Source: Forficula auricularia (Eukaryota; Arthropoda; Insecta; Dermaptera; Forficulidae). From it: a stretch of 64,000 nt of DNA. The notes beneath the pieces are model-generated. The model was not told the origin of the DNA and ran no database searches. It saw nothing but the letters and a program-made list of their open reading frames with translations. Both the position numbers and the translations under genes were made by a program. The stretch's first letter is position 1; every line of letters begins with the position of its first letter. Of this stretch, positions 51,827-63,905 are shown piece by piece. Location: assembly GCA_024734495.1 (NCBI GenBank), contig JALMQS010000030.1:10766378-10830377 (forward strand), read 5' to 3'.

Positions 51827-51881
51827 CACGTGATTTTATACTATTATTTTATTCTCCACGTGTTTTCTGTCTATGACGTCA
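51827..51881. promoter_or_regulatory. Two E-boxes and a CRE palindrome
   Basis: CACGTG at 51827-51832 and 51857-51862, and TGACGTCA at 51874-51881 within the 15-bp palindrome CTATGACGTCATAG. These are binding words for bHLH and CREB/ATF factors. Clustering in otherwise unique DNA is suggestive only; the words are short. Confidence 0.3.
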
Positions 51882-52100
51882 TAGAATAATAAATGAAATT
51901 CGTTCTTAAATAATTGATTGATTACTTTTATATACTATAGATGATACTAATATAATTTCAAGGAGAGATTTTAGGTCAACCTGTGGGCTCGATTCAAAAG
52001 GTTATGTTAATGTTTGATGTGACGCCTCTGTCACTATTTATGACAACCCACACCCCTTAAAACCGCCCCTCTTTACCTTCCACCCCCCACACACACTCAC

Positions 52101-52190
52101 TTGTTCGTTCAATGTTTGTCGAGTGGAAGACGAGATTTGTTGGTGAATTTTTCAAATTGAATTTTGTCAGAGAAAAGCAACAGAAATAAA
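52101..52190 (-). other. Candidate first exon ending in a splice donor
   Basis: The minus strand reads GAACGAACAA|GTGAGTGTG, a good donor. Upstream, about 50 nt (AACAAATCTCGTCTTCCAC) lack repeats. It could splice to the acceptor at 47740. The upstream boundary is arbitrary; no start codon or frame is implied. Confidence 0.2.
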
Positions 52191-53009
52191 AAAAAAAGTT
52201 TCATCTTTGAAAAATAGATTAGAGTCAAAGTAAACACTTTCAAAAATTTACCTGGTAGATTTAGAGAAAGTGACTTTTTAGAGTAATGTTAAGTGGATGA
52301 AAGTGAGGGGTTGTGGAAAAATAATCTAAGGAAAGTACCCGTATACAGTATACAGCAAGCAAGCATCGTGACCAAAATAAAACATATTATATGGTATGCG
52401 ACTTTCAGATTGTTTTTATAATCAAAAAATGGTTACGAATTCAAATCATTAGTTTTGACTAATTTTTTCACTGTCTATCAAATTTCTATTTAGAATTGTT
52501 TTATAGCTTAAAATACTCTTATACAATTGAAGCTAATAAGTTCTCAATTATTCAAAAATAGTTAATATTGTTTATTTGAGTCGTTTTTAGATAAAAATAA
52601 AAAATTTTATTCACACATCAGAGTATAAGCTCTTTAATTAAGGAAAAATAAACTGGTGTGGCCATCCACATATATTTAATATTGATTTAAAATAATTTAT
52701 AATTATTTACGAAAGAACCCCCCCCCCCTCTTAATTTTGGGCCCATTAGCAATTAATAATATCTCCTTTTAATTAATTACGAGACTATTTTATTAGGAAT
52801 ATCAGCTTTCTTCGATTTTTGTTTAGAAATATTTTTAACCCCCCCCCCCCCAATTTCACAAATTGAGTCATTTTCGTAAGATTATATAGGGTTAAAATGC
52901 AAAATTTCGTACTTATATTGGAAGTTCTATTTTTTGAACCCCGCCTACGTTTGGTCCCATGTTAAAAATAATAGTATTTTAGTTATTATAAGGTAATTTA
53001 ATAGTATAA

Positions 53010-53500
53010 CTAGCTGCAAGGTCCACCTTCGACGGTCCTCTTACTGGCCACTTACTGCCCACCCCCGCAACATGAAACCCGCGCCCCACACCACCACCCC
53101 CGCATCCCACCCTCGTTACGCTCCCTGGGCCCCCAGCACCTCCAAGAATTTACATTTTTTGATCATCCCCACCATTTTGAGTTGTTAGTTTTTGCATTTC
53201 TAGCTCTCTAGAGGCCCACAGATTATGTATACAAAACTTGGTTGAGTTTGCTCCAAGGGCAAGAATTTACATTTTTCACCCTCCCCTTTTTTTGGGGTGT
53301 TTTTCGGAGGGAATTTTTTTAAACAAAAGTCAGAAATTATATTCGCTACAGCAACTTTTTGCGGAAACCATGAAAACAGACAGACATTTTTTGAGAGTGT
53401 TTTCTTCATAATTTTGCTTGAAACGGGTGCAATCAAAATATGGCGTGATTTGGACCAATGTATAGAGAAAAACTTAATTTTATATAAATAGATAGATTCA
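53010..53500 (-). mobile_element. Helitron-like 3' end, reverse orientation
   Basis: On the minus strand the end runs GAGGACCGTCGAAGG, TGGACCTTGCAG, CTAG, then T. The stem AGGACC/GGACCT has one A-A mismatch. It matches 26990-27334 over most of its length, including TGTAAATTCTTGCCCTTGGA. The internal 53370-53480 block recurs at 12520-12650. No helicase is present. Confidence 0.55.
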
Positions 53501-53936
53501 TTTTTCTTCTTTTTTTCGTTTTAAAAAATTTTATCATTTTAATTTTTTAAACCCCTTCCCCACCCCCTTAATTTTGAGTTCGATTTCAACCAAAATCTAA
53601 TCAGCTCTTAATCCCACTGCATGAAAACTACATGTGAAATTTTGTTTTGAGATTCAAACTAGTTTTTTAGCTAGTGTGTCCAGAAAACGTACTAACAGAC
53701 ATTTTGACAAAACAGTTATTATCTCGACAGATATAATTTTTTTGATGATCACTTATTAAGACTTTTTTGTAAATCGAAATTCCATGGTTTCGCCCAATTT
53801 TTTTAATCAAAATAGTTTCAGTCGTTTTTTAAATATTTCGAAAAAAAGACACTTTTTCCATGCACAATTACAATACCTGACCATACCCTGTATGATAAAG
53901 TAATAAGCTGACGTGTTCTGATGTGGCCATCCACTT
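53501..53936. mobile_element. Truncated ACTTTACC element
   Basis: TAACAGACATTTTGACAAAA, CCATGGTTTCGCCC and the terminal hairpin at 53875-53901 (ACCTGACCATAC / GTATGATAAAGT). The left part is missing. Confidence 0.55.
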
Positions 53937-54577
53937 GACTTTACCATACAACCTGACCCCTCACTTATATTTAATAAAATTATTTATAATCATGTAGCGG
54001 TTGGAAGGGTTGCTTTTAGACTTCTCGGGGGTCCACTGATTATGCCACAAAATTTGGTTGAGTTTGCTGTTCAAACGGCCTAGATTTTTCCTTTACCCCC
54101 CCCATTTTGGGCGGTTAGTTTTTCCATTTTTAGTCTTCTGGGGTCCCACTGATTATGTATACAAAATTTGGTTGTGTTTGGTCAAATGGCCTAGATTTTT
54201 AATTTTTAACTCCCTCCACCCTCTTTAATTTTGGGTCGATATGCACCAAAATCTAATCAGCTCTTAATTTCAATGGACCAAAACTACGTGTGAAATATGG
54301 TTTCGATATTCACACTAGTTTTTGAGCTAGCTCGTCCACAACATTTGATAACGCACAGACTAACTAACTAACAGACATTTTGACAAAACAATTATTATCT
54401 CAAAAAATATAATTTTTTCGATGATCACTTATTAAAACTCTTTTGTAAATCGAAATGCCATGGTTTCGCCCAATTTTTTTAATCAAAATAGTTTGAGCCG
54501 TTTTTGAGATATTTCGAAAAAAAAACACTTTTTTCATGCACGATTACAATACTTTACCATACCCTGTTTGGTAAAGT
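53937..54577. mobile_element. ACTTTACC element, complete copy
   Basis: The left end ACTTTACCATACAACCTG and the right tip hairpin 54551-54577 (ACTTTACCATAC, CCT, GTTTGGTAAAGT). One and a half of the GTTAGTTTTTGCATTTT-type units lie inside. It is a sibling of 44985-45796. Non-coding. Confidence 0.65.
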
Positions 54578-54689
54578 AAAAAACCAATCAAATTAAAGTA
54601 TCGCATTGATGAGACCGTGATAGAACGATTTCTCAACCCAAAAATCGTTAGAGCTGTTTTGAAGAAACCAATCCAAGAATTGCTCATTT

Positions 54690-54891
54690 TTTTTTTTTAT
54701 TTTATTTTTATTGTCCTCGGGAACATAGCCCATTTAGACAGCACATAAGTTTAAAGGACGTTTCTAATAAAGCATAAAATAACTTAGCCTCTCTCTTTTA
54801 TTAAATCAAAAACTATATAATAATATTTGCAAAATAATTCATAATTTTTATAAAAAAATAAAAATAAAAAAAATAAAAAATAAAAAAAATA
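54690..54891 (-). mobile_element. Retroposon with 12-bp target duplication
   Basis: AATTGCTCATTT occurs at 54678-54689 and 54892-54903. On the minus strand the insert ends TGGGCTATGTTCCCGAGGAC, AATAAA-type repeats and poly-A. It looks like the 3' end of a LINE or a SINE. No coding part is left. Confidence 0.75.
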
Positions 54892-54903
54892 AATTGCTCA
54901 TTT

Positions 54904-55744
54904 AATAGTATAAGAAAGAAAGATAATAATAATGTCTCTACGAAACGACATTCCTTAATACAATATAGATTAGAATTTAAATGTAAATTGTATAATAGGA
55001 ATACGAGAGTATTTTTATTTACAATGGTTACAAGACTGATTTCTTTTAAAAAAATTCTAATTACAATGGATTTCCATTCTATACATTAACTCTCGTTCCA
55101 TTAGAATAGAAACAGACATGACCTGGATAACGGAATAATCCATACGCCAATTGATTTCCTTCGGTTATATACACCGAAAAATAAACTAAAAAACACCCAA
55201 AACAAATTTATCTATTTCTCGTACTATATACATATTTTTAATTAAAATTGAACAAGCACACACCTGGTCTCTTCCATTTTTAGTTTTATTTAATTAGTTT
55301 TCGTATAAAAAGTAAAACGAAACCCTATTAATGTCGGAACAATGTACTTGTTTATCCATTAGAGATTAGAGCATATATAGTAGTTAGTAAACTTAATAAT
55401 ATATTTCAAAAATGTTATTTGTTTATTTTTAATTTATACTATAGAGTGAGGCAGAGGAACTTGCTTATTTAGAAATTCAATTAAGAAAAAAGTAACGCAA
55501 ATATATATTTAATTCTTTGAACAGCATCAATTACAGCGTATATATTTTATGTTTAGACAGTTTTAGAAATGATAATTTTATCAGGTAGTTGGCGTCCATT
55601 ATTCTCTATATCATGTAAATTTGAGAGCTTCTATCTCCAATGTGAAAAAAGTTAATTTCACTTTGTGGCTTTTAGGAGGAAGGATTCGATGCCCTTAATT
55701 GTTTGACACGGGATTTAGAACATAAAACCGGATATTGTGGTCCA
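54904..55744. other. No recognised feature
   Basis: AT-rich, no family shared with the rest of the window was noticed and no protein-like frame is present. Confidence 0.4.
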
Positions 55745-56240
55745 CAGAGGCCAAAATGTGACCAAAAATCCATTGGTCAGTGCGAACGTAGGTATGTACC
55801 TACACCCCCTGTGTTTCGCAACCATAAGTCTCAGAACTACGAAATTCGAAACTTAACCTTTATTTAGGTAGCCTGGAAGAAGTACAGCATGCTTTTGGTT
55901 GAAATCAGAACTCGGAAGTTGACATTTATAGTACATGAACGATTTTTCGATTTTTCTGATTTTTTCAAAAACGACTAACACGATTTTTTTTTTAATTCGA
56001 GTCCTTATCAAGTGTCATAAAGTGTTAGTCGTGTATAAATTTTCATCCAATTAGAATAAAGGAAGGGGGTGTAAATTAGGAGTGTCGAAAAATAAATATT
56101 TTAAACGTCCATATCTCGTCTTTGGTAAGTCGCAGAACTTTGGGATTTTAAATTTAAACTATCTAGAGGCTAGAAATTTTGGCTAAAATCGAAGAACCGG
56201 AAGTAGATGTTTACTTGAAGATTTTTGGTATTTTGCAATC
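55745..56240. repeat. Interspersed repeat R, uninterrupted copy
   Basis: Contiguous version of the repeat at 4050-4990: CCATTGGTCAG, ACCATAAGTCTCAGAACTAC, CGGAAGTTGACATTTATA, GTCGTGTATAAATTTTCAT, CTATCTAGAGGCTAGAAAT. Non-coding; class unknown. Confidence 0.65.
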
Positions 56241-56288
56241 TTTGAATGATGAGAATTGGTATGATGATTTCAAATAAGGAAGAAACCA

Positions 56289-56455
56289 AGGGCTGAACCG
56301 CGATTGGAATTAGGTGTACCCGTCTTTGGAATTATGTGGAATAATTTTGGAATTCATTAGATAATGACCCTTCTTCTATTGTATTTTACTTGGAAATGAA
56401 AGTGGAAGTAGGTGTACACGATATTAGGTCGCGATTCACCCCTCAGGAGAAACTA
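56289..56455. mobile_element. MITE (GAGGGGTGAA family), opposite orientation
   Basis: GGGCTGAACCGCGATTGGAA at the left and GGTCGCGATTCACCCCTCA at the right are inverted. GTGTACC and GTGTACAC occur subterminally. It matches 33678-33845 in reverse. Confidence 0.7.
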
Positions 56456-56939
56456 ATGTGAAAGTCGTTTTTTTTTTATCCATTTTAACTTAAGTTACGA
56501 TCTCTGAATGGAAAGAATTGATAAAAGAGATAAAGATTGATTAAATTAATAGATAAGTATTCATACTCTGATTCAGGGGGGCTGATTTAACCCCCCTTTC
56601 GGGGCCCCACTCGTCTTGCGAATCATTCTTCATCTACCTGCCTGAAAGAAGAAAGGTTTATAACCGACAATTTGATTTCGTTTACAATTTTATTATCGAA
56701 ACTTAATTCAAAAAAACCGTTCCAACTTTTATGAGTCTTTCTATTTGACTCTCCCCGGCTCTAAATATATATATAAAAGAAGAAGGATAACAAGATTCGC
56801 ATAAAAATCCAAGAATAGAGAGAAATTTCCTAAATAAAAAAAAAAAAAAGATGGACTAGAGAAGCGAAATGTCCTGCGACTTAATCATGACAGAGACCAG
56901 TGGAAATTGAGAATAGTGCCCTCAAAAAAAGTAATTTAT
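56456..56939. other. No recognised repeat; possible host DNA
   Basis: GGGGGGCTGATTTAACCCCC and TTTCGGGGCCCC near 56574-56608 are local inverted words. No frame or splice pair is convincing. Confidence 0.4.
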
Positions 56940-57300
56940 ATAATTATGTAGCTGTTAAAGCTTGTATTTTTGTGATTAAATTTATTTAGAGTAGACATTT
57001 AGTTTAAATCACACGTAATTGATTATAATTATTTATTTGACCCGAACAAATATTACAATATAACCTCGCGTTTCGATATAATGTGAAGTATTGCAATCGC
57101 CTGCCTGGGTCCTGACACTTTGATTTCAATTTCTTTTAAAAATAATTGGTTTTTTTAATTTTAAATTCCATAAATAGTTCATTACAAATAATATTATTTA
57201 TTAAAATTAAGTAATTCAATTAATTCAATCAAATCAAAAAGTCCGACAAATCGATAAGGATCGTGTCTCCTTCTTCAGGATTTAAAAGTGTCAATAAAAA
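56940..57300. mobile_element. Decayed PLE repeats
   Basis: 56940-57085 matches the arms at 2122 and 62525 (TTAAAGCTTGTATTTTTGTG, AATCACACGTAATT). 57240-57300 on the minus strand has CTGAAGA, A, GGAGAC and later GTCGGAC, a much decayed form of the hammerhead-like motif of 50041. Confidence 0.5.
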
Positions 57301-57527
57301 TACCTCCATGTATATTTATATTATTTTTAATTGTAATTACATTCAAAACTTTGTGCCCAGTGATAATGAATGTCTTGATGATGGCCATAGCAGGGGTGTA
57401 AACGTTTTCAAAAAATAAACTTTAAATTTATATTTAATTTTCGACTGGGTATTAAAATAGACCTTTTAACCTGAATTTTAAAATATTTTGTTTTTAATTG
57501 AAGAAAAAATTCCAGGTATACTATATA
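57301..57527. other. No recognised feature
   Basis: AT-rich spacer without repeat or frame. Confidence 0.4.
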
Positions 57528-58482
57528 CACTGAAAAAGACGATATATTTATAGTTAAGAAATTATATTTGATATGAATAGATGGAGAAGTTAATTATGGC
57601 GAAATCGATCTATGTTCAATATGAATAAATGATATACGTATTTTAAGTTTCTCATATTTTTGGAGCAACTCTAAATATATTAATAGTTAAAATATACTAA
57701 AAAATATTTTAGCTATACCCAAGTAGGTAGTTTTTAACTAGGTATTTATTAAACGTTGTATTCGACTAGAGCAGGGGTTCCCAAACTTTTTTCTCTGATG
57801 GTACACTATGAGGGCCTTTGAATTTTGACACCTTGTTAAATTTGAAGTTGTATTTAATGACACAAAATCAATAAATCTTTGAAAAATAAAAAATACTTGT
57901 TTTATCTAGTATTTAGTATTTGCAGTTTGAGTCATATCTCAAAACTACACTCAAAAACGATATATTTATAGTTACATAGAATAAATGGTGAAGTTAATTT
58001 TGGCGAAATCGATCTCTGTTCAATATGAATAAATGATATACGTATTTTAAATAATGTCTAATATTTTTGGACCCACTCTAGATATATTAATAGTTAAGAT
58101 GCCGCTATTAGAACCAAGCACCAATAAGTAAATTATGAAAATATTGTTATTTGAGTAAAATAGTTGGGTATTTAAATGAAATAATATGTAATTACGACAA
58201 GAAATGATATAAACTTGAATATTTTTTATTTATAATAAAAAAATATTCAAGCTTATATCATTTATATTTATTTGATGTAGAATCTATATTCAAAATGAAT
58301 TATATAAGTATTTAATTTAATTATTCATTTAGTTTAATTAATGAAAAAATTTAAAAAAAACAATTAATAATGAAAACAAAATTTTTGTTATTTTTTTTAA
58401 TATCTTAATTATTAAGATATCACTATTTGCAAAAAATCTAACTCGTTTTATGATAAAAACATTCGTTTATATAAAATAAGAG

Positions 58483-58783
58483 AAGGAGACAATAAAAGAG
58501 TGTGTCTTCTAGCTGGAATTATAAATTTTATTTATTTATAACGAGACTTAAGAATTCTTAACTTGCCCACCCTGTGTAATTTCTAACCTAACCACATGAA
58601 AGATGTTAACCTTTCATTCATAAATTAATTCCTGTGAATACATTGTAATAGACTGATGAAGAGGGCAAAGCCCTCGAAACTATAGTCTCGTTATAAATAA
58701 ATAAAATTTATAATTCCAGCAGAAGACACACTCTTTTTATTGTCTCCTTCAATATATAAAAATTCTGCTACTCTCGGCAAAAA
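58483..58783 (+). mobile_element. PLE inverted repeat with 3' end
   Basis: AAGGAGACAATAAAAGAGTG and its complement enclose a 150-bp centre. After the right arm comes the PLE end TTCTGCTACTCTCGGCAAAA at 58763. Same family as 7815-8051. Confidence 0.7.
58650..58690 (+). ncRNA. Hammerhead-ribozyme-like motif (PLE)
   Basis: CTGATGA at 58653, extra A, helix II GAGGGC/GCCCTC with AAA loop, GAAA, palindrome ACTATAGT, C. Helix I is short (GA before the core, TC after the cleavage base). Confidence 0.65.
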
Positions 58784-59041
58784 CTTTCAATTTAATAAAA
58801 TAAGAGGTTTCACTAGAAAAAAACAAGACATTTATTAATTATTAAGAGATATCTAATAGAATAAAATAAATCACTTAAGTATATAATATATTTGAATTAA
58901 ATATCTAAAAATTTGGTCATATTTCGAATGATTTCGATATATCTTGATTATTAATAAAAATATCTTTGCAATAAATAAGATCTCATTAAAAATGCTCAAC
59001 TCTATCAATATATTTATTATAAATAAATTGTTTTTTCAGTG

Positions 59042-60035
59042 TATAATGTTACAAAACCTTATCAATGAGATTATTTTATTATAACCTTTTACTCTAAATA
59101 AAAATAAATTTTAAAAAGAATATTACTAATATTAATGTCTAATAATAAATTTTCGAAAGCTTTTTTTGTAACAAGTAAATATGCATATATATCTAGAGCT
59201 AATAGTACTATAATAAAATGTTATTTATTTATATGCAGCACCTAATAAGCCCCAAAGGGAGGGATGATGTTTTAGTACACTAATCCCAACACACACACAC
59301 ACACACTAATTGTGTCTCATATATTTTTTTTATAAAAAGCTTTACAACATTACTTAATAATTTCCCTTACAATTAAAATGAGGAGATTACAAATCGGGGC
59401 AAGGGTCATTAAATCAAAAAAAAAAATACACGTTTTATCAGATTGTAGGTGGTCTAATAATAGTCGCAGAGCGTTTAGACGATAAGAAAAACGGGTAGCA
59501 GAAATTACTCGTGTACGAACACCTTAGGCGGGGGCGGCATATATGGGCGTTATCAAGAGAGAGAGGGCTCCGTTACAATTTAAAATGTAATTAAATGCGG
59601 CGTCCCTTGGGGGGCGGAGGGGGTGGCAAGCAACTCTTTTAATCAGACCATGAGCGAATTCTCCACAGGCATTTTCTCTCTTTCAAAGACATGCAAAAGA
59701 TACAATTTCACACTATTTGAATCTCTTACGCACTTGACTCGAGATGAATCTTAATTAGAAATAAAAAAAAAAGGTCATTTTCATTTACCTATCTTCCCGC
59801 CCTTCCCAAGGGTATTTTTCGATTACACTCTTTCAATTTAAGATTCTCATATCATCATTTTCAAAATGATGGAATACTTTGAAAAAGAAAAAATGAGATA
59901 ATTTTAATTATTTTTACATTTTATATATACATATATCTATACTTATTAAAAACTCACTAATAGTTCATGATAAATGAAGTTTATTTATAAAATTCTTCCA
60001 AAACCTAAGCGACTTATGTAGAATTTAATTTGATA
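59042..60035. other. Largely unique sequence, possible host DNA
   Basis: A (CA)n tract at 59289-59306, GGGGGGCGGAGGGGGTGG at about 59610. No repeat family and no supported exon. Confidence 0.4.
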
Positions 60036-60175
60036 AATTTTAGGGTTTAATTAGTTACACAAATTAAACAAATATATTAATTTCAGTTAATTAACACTAT
60101 TCTAGTTAACTGAAATTTCTCTATTTGTTTCATCTGTGTAACTAAATAAATCCTAAAATTTATAAAAAAAATAAA
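60036..60175. repeat. Small inverted repeat
   Basis: TAAATTTTAGGGTTTAATTA and its complement, and AATTTCAGTTAA against TTAACTGAAATT, form arms of about 60 bp. Confidence 0.6.
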
Positions 60176-62524
60176 ATTTATTAAATTTAGGAAATTTAAA
60201 TTATTATATATTGAAATACCCACTACAAAGTCCAGGAGCCCAAGACGGGCTTCGTAACTGGTATATATACAGGGTGAGTTTTTTTATCTTGAGACAGTCT
60301 TATAACTCAAATACAGTGTATTATAGGGAAAAAAGTTTCAAATAAAAGTTTATTTATATCAAGGAGGAAACTAAACTACGCTATTGTTTGTCGACGTAGA
60401 ACAAGCATTCAAGGGTATTTTTAGGTCAAGTTCTGTTTTTAAATGGAACCCTATATTTTTCATTACAGCTACTTAATCTACAAAAAAAAACTGAACAACT
60501 TTTAAAAGAACTATTTTTTTATACGACATCAAATAAACAAAATACATGAATCAATTAGATCTCAAAAAAATCTTAATAATTATTTTTAACAATTATTTAA
60601 CTTAATTATCAAATAATAATGATTAAATTGTTAATTATCAAATAAATAATTATTAAATCAAAAAGTCACAACAATTAAAATAAGTGTTTATAATGATATT
60701 AAAACTTCGTTAAATTCAGATTTAAAAGATTATTTTCTACTTAATAGAACTATTTAAAATTCTTGAGTTTAAAAAAGTTTATTTCTCGTGTCAATCCAGT
60801 AGATAGTTATATTCTATTACCATAATAAAAATGGAGTATTTTTTGTTGAAGAAAGAATTGAAATGGTCTTAATTTATGTGGCGAATGTGGAAACAGTGTT
60901 ATGGGGCTGCTATTGAAATGGATGCCGAGCATTTTCCTGATAGGAATACACCCTCATAAGCTTAATTTTATTTGATTATTGAAAATATTTAAGTTCTCTG
61001 TATTGGAAATACGAATATATCTGCACTAGAACAAACTACTATATACTACTTGTTCTTGAGATGTCGCCATAAACATACAGAAAATTATAATAAATATGTT
61101 TTCAAATTGTCGATAGTAGACTATAGTTTAATTTTCTAAATAAATCAAAAGAGAGGGAATATTATCATTTACTAAATCTGAGTTGTCGTGAATAATTTTT
61201 ATTACATATCAGATGGGTTTGTCTTGAAATTTAATTTTTTCTCTTTATATTGAGATATGTTAAAGCTAAAATTTTAAAATAAACTAATTTCGCATTTATT
61301 TGATTTAGATATTAATATTCTATTTAATTTTAATTTTATATATTTTATAAATAGCCCCCCCCTTTTTTTTTTGTTTGATTAACTGTATTTTTAGATATTA
61401 TTTATTAGAGAAAAAAATTACTATTTTTATATAATATTGGCTTAGCACACACATCTCTAATAATATTTCATGCATATAAAATAATTTTATAAAATGATAT
61501 AAAAATAAATCATATGAATTTTAGAATAAATATTAAAAAACAGGCAAAAAATATAAAAATAAAATAAAAATTAGAGAAAAAAATTTATAAAATATTCATG
61601 TAATGGAAATTGATAGAATTATTATAGAATATAAAATGAATAGGGTGATTTAAAATCATTTATAATTTTTTTTAATCTATTTAAATATATTTTCCGAATT
61701 TCTTCGACATCTCTCCAACCTTTGAATATGTATCACATAGGTTTTTTAAGCTCATTTCTGACTTAGAAATATTCAATTTTTTATATTATGAATTGTACGA
61801 AAAAGTAAAAACTTTTAAATGACTCTCTGTATGCTTTTCGCATTTCGCCAATTCAGGAAATTTTAGAAATTTTTCGTCCCCCAGAAAGTCGATAAAAATA
61901 GATTAAGAAAAGAAATTCCAAGAAATTCAAAGAGGTTAAAAGCAACCTTCCTGACTTACAATTAAAAATATTCCATTCCATCTCGGATCTAATCTATAGA
62001 TATTTTGAATTTGAAAAATAAATTGAAAATTAAAAAAAAAAACTTTAGCAGAACATTGATTTGTATTTCATATGAAAGGCCATCAAAGTAGCTTTAAAAT
62101 GACACCTTTTTCAACTCTTTATCTCAACTAGGAGAGGTACAATTTCAATTAAAAAAATGTGGTTCCGGGCCAATTTTTTGCTTTTTTCGACAATTTTAGA
62201 TAGCCATATTTTGAAAACCGGTGGACATATTGAGTATTGGTATTTTTCTTGGTTTAAGTAAAATGAGATGGTGAGATCAAAAATGAGTTAAAATTGTGTT
62301 GAGTTGATGTGGAGTGACTCAGATAATTTGAATTTTATTAGAAATTTTAAAGTCTATTTCAATGGGAAATTTGAGCTCTTAGATAATAATTTAAACTTTT
62401 AAAAAATATATTATTAACACGAAATCTCGCTTACAAGATATTATAAATATTTATTCAAATTTCACAATAACTCTGAAAATTTATTTTTTTATTTATTCAA
62501 TTAAATGTCAAGCAATATTTATTG
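60176..62524. other. Very AT-rich, no gene
   Basis: AGCCC-AAGAC-GGGCT at 60236-60252, followed by CTGG and T, could be another Helitron-type end. TATACAGGGTGAGTTTTTT near 60267 resembles a transposon end without partner. 60500-62520 shows no frame above 60 codons and no family I recognise, apart from ATTCCATTCCATCTCGGAT at 61972, shared with 26490 and 62930. Confidence 0.4.
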
Positions 62525-62735
62525 GATATCAAGCTGTTAAAGCTTGTATTTTTGTTATTAAATTTATTAAAGATTGAAATTTTGTTTAAATCACACACCT
62601 AATTATAATAATTATTTATTGAACACACAAAAGAACAAATAATACAAATCTAACTACTAGTGTTGCTTGTAATCAATAAATAATTATAATTATTTGTGTG
62701 ATTTAAACAAAATCCTTGTTAAATTTGATTGAATC
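62525..62735. mobile_element. Short PLE-type inverted repeat
   Basis: GATTGAAATTTTGTTTAAAT and its complement are the outer arms; ATAATTATTTATTGA words pair inside. Same family as 2122-3434. No hammerhead core is left. Confidence 0.6.
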
Positions 62736-63073
62736 TATTCTGGTTTCAGAGAGCTTGAAAAAGATTTTTAATGATCATTTTAATATGTATAAATGTATAA
62801 CGGTGCTTAGTACTAACTACACTTAGGGATTTGGAAATTTGACAAGCTCAACTGGCTGGCTGTCGAATTTAAATTATATTTCAAGTGTTTGTCGATTTCA
62901 AAATCAATAGCTAATCATAATAATAATCCATTCCATCTCATATCTAATAGATGACAACCTCTTATAAATTTTCATCGACATTTAATGTCTATATCTATCG
63001 GCAATTTTAGCTCTTATATAATTTAAACATTTAAAAAATATAATATACTTATATATTAACAAGAAATCTCATG
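62736..63073. other. No recognised feature
   Basis: AT-rich flank of the hAT; contains the shared word CCATTCCATCTCATATCTAA near 62929. Confidence 0.4.
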
Positions 63074-63297
63074 GCTTACAACAGTAATTCTTAACCTTTT
63101 TTAGGCCGAGACCCAAATTTGAGAAATATGTTCTGTCGCGACCCCCGCCCCTCCCAAAAAAAAAAGATAAATTTTTTCAATTACCTTTTCTAGTCCATAT
63201 TTAAACAATTTTCTTTAATTTTACAATGATGAACTTTTTTTTAACTTACATATTATAATTGTTTTTTTTTTAATTAAGTTAAACAAAAGGGTACTTT

Positions 63298-63683
63298 ACA
63301 AAGAGAACAAAGAGGTTGTCCTCTGCTTGATGCAAATAAACATACACACATATATATCGAAATTATATATCTGTATATATATTATTTATTTGTTTGTTTT
63401 ATTTTAACTCGACTCCCAGCTAAGTAAAGATCGAAAATTTTCAATATCCATACGGTATTGACCCCATGAAAAATAATATTTATAATTAAAAAAGACTGAT
63501 GATGAAGACCAAGTCTTCGAAACTATAGTCTCAAGCAAATAAATAATATATATATACAGTTATATATAAGTTCAATATATATATATATGTGTATGTTTAT
63601 TTGCATCAAGCAGAGGACAACCTCTTTGTTTCTCTTTGAGAATCAACAACTCTGCTACTCTCGGCAAAAAAAACTTTTCATTT
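63298..63683 (+). mobile_element. PLE (family A) with 13-bp target duplication
   Basis: AAAAGGGTACTTT lies at 63285-63297 and 63684-63696. The insert starts with an inverted copy of the end (GAGGTTGTCCTCTGCTTGAT), then a segment shared with 12811-12930, a hammerhead-like motif, and the end TCTGCTACTCTCGGCAAAA. It is a severely truncated copy of the family whose nuclease is at 13041-13397. Confidence 0.85.
63493..63533 (+). ncRNA. Hammerhead-ribozyme-like motif (PLE family A)
   Basis: CTGATGA at 63496, extra T, helix II GAAGAC/GTCTTC with CAA loop (six perfect pairs), GAAA, palindrome ACTATAGT, C. Helix I is short: GA before the core and TC after. Confidence 0.7.
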
Positions 63684-63905
63684 AAAAGGGTACTTTTCGG
63701 GCCAAGGAAAACTTAATGAAAAAGTATGTGATTTTCATATTTTCATTTTTAATAGTATTGAATAAATCAAAATATATTTTTAAATTAATTGAAAATAACT
63801 ATAGTAGGTAAAATATTTGGTTAACGACACTGCGCGACCCAAAGAATATGCTTTGTGACACAAAATTGGGGCGCAACCCATATGTTAATAACCACTGGCT
63901 TACAA

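Larger units (their letters stand above)
51764..53009. other. Mostly unique sequence, candidate regulatory/host region
   Basis: No repeat family is recognised in 51780-52640. The region holds two E-boxes, a CRE palindrome, GC-rich CCGCCCCTC and CCACCCCCCAC tracts, and a donor-like site at 52101. From 52640 to 53009 there are C runs and weak similarity to the ACTTTACC elements. Confidence 0.4.
57528..59041. mobile_element. CACTGAAAAA-ended element with TA duplication
   Basis: CACTGAAAAA and TTTTTTCAGTG are inverted and flanked by TA (57526-57527, 59042-59043). Inside, 57528-57690 is duplicated at 57938-58100 (AGTTAATT(A/T)TGGCGAAATC), a hAT-like end CAGGGGTTCCCAAAC lies at 57772, and a PLE inverted repeat at 58483-58783. 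Tc1/mariner-type ends; no transposase. Confidence 0.55.
63082..63897 (+). mobile_element. hAT with perfect 8-bp target duplication, containing a PLE
   Basis: The ends CAGTAATTCTTAACCTTTTT and (inward from the right) CAGTGGTTATTAACATATGG; duplication GCTTACAA at 63074-63081 and 63898-63905. GGCCGAGACCCAAATTTG inside matches the usual hAT subterminal style. A PLE was inserted in the middle. No transposase. Confidence 0.9.
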
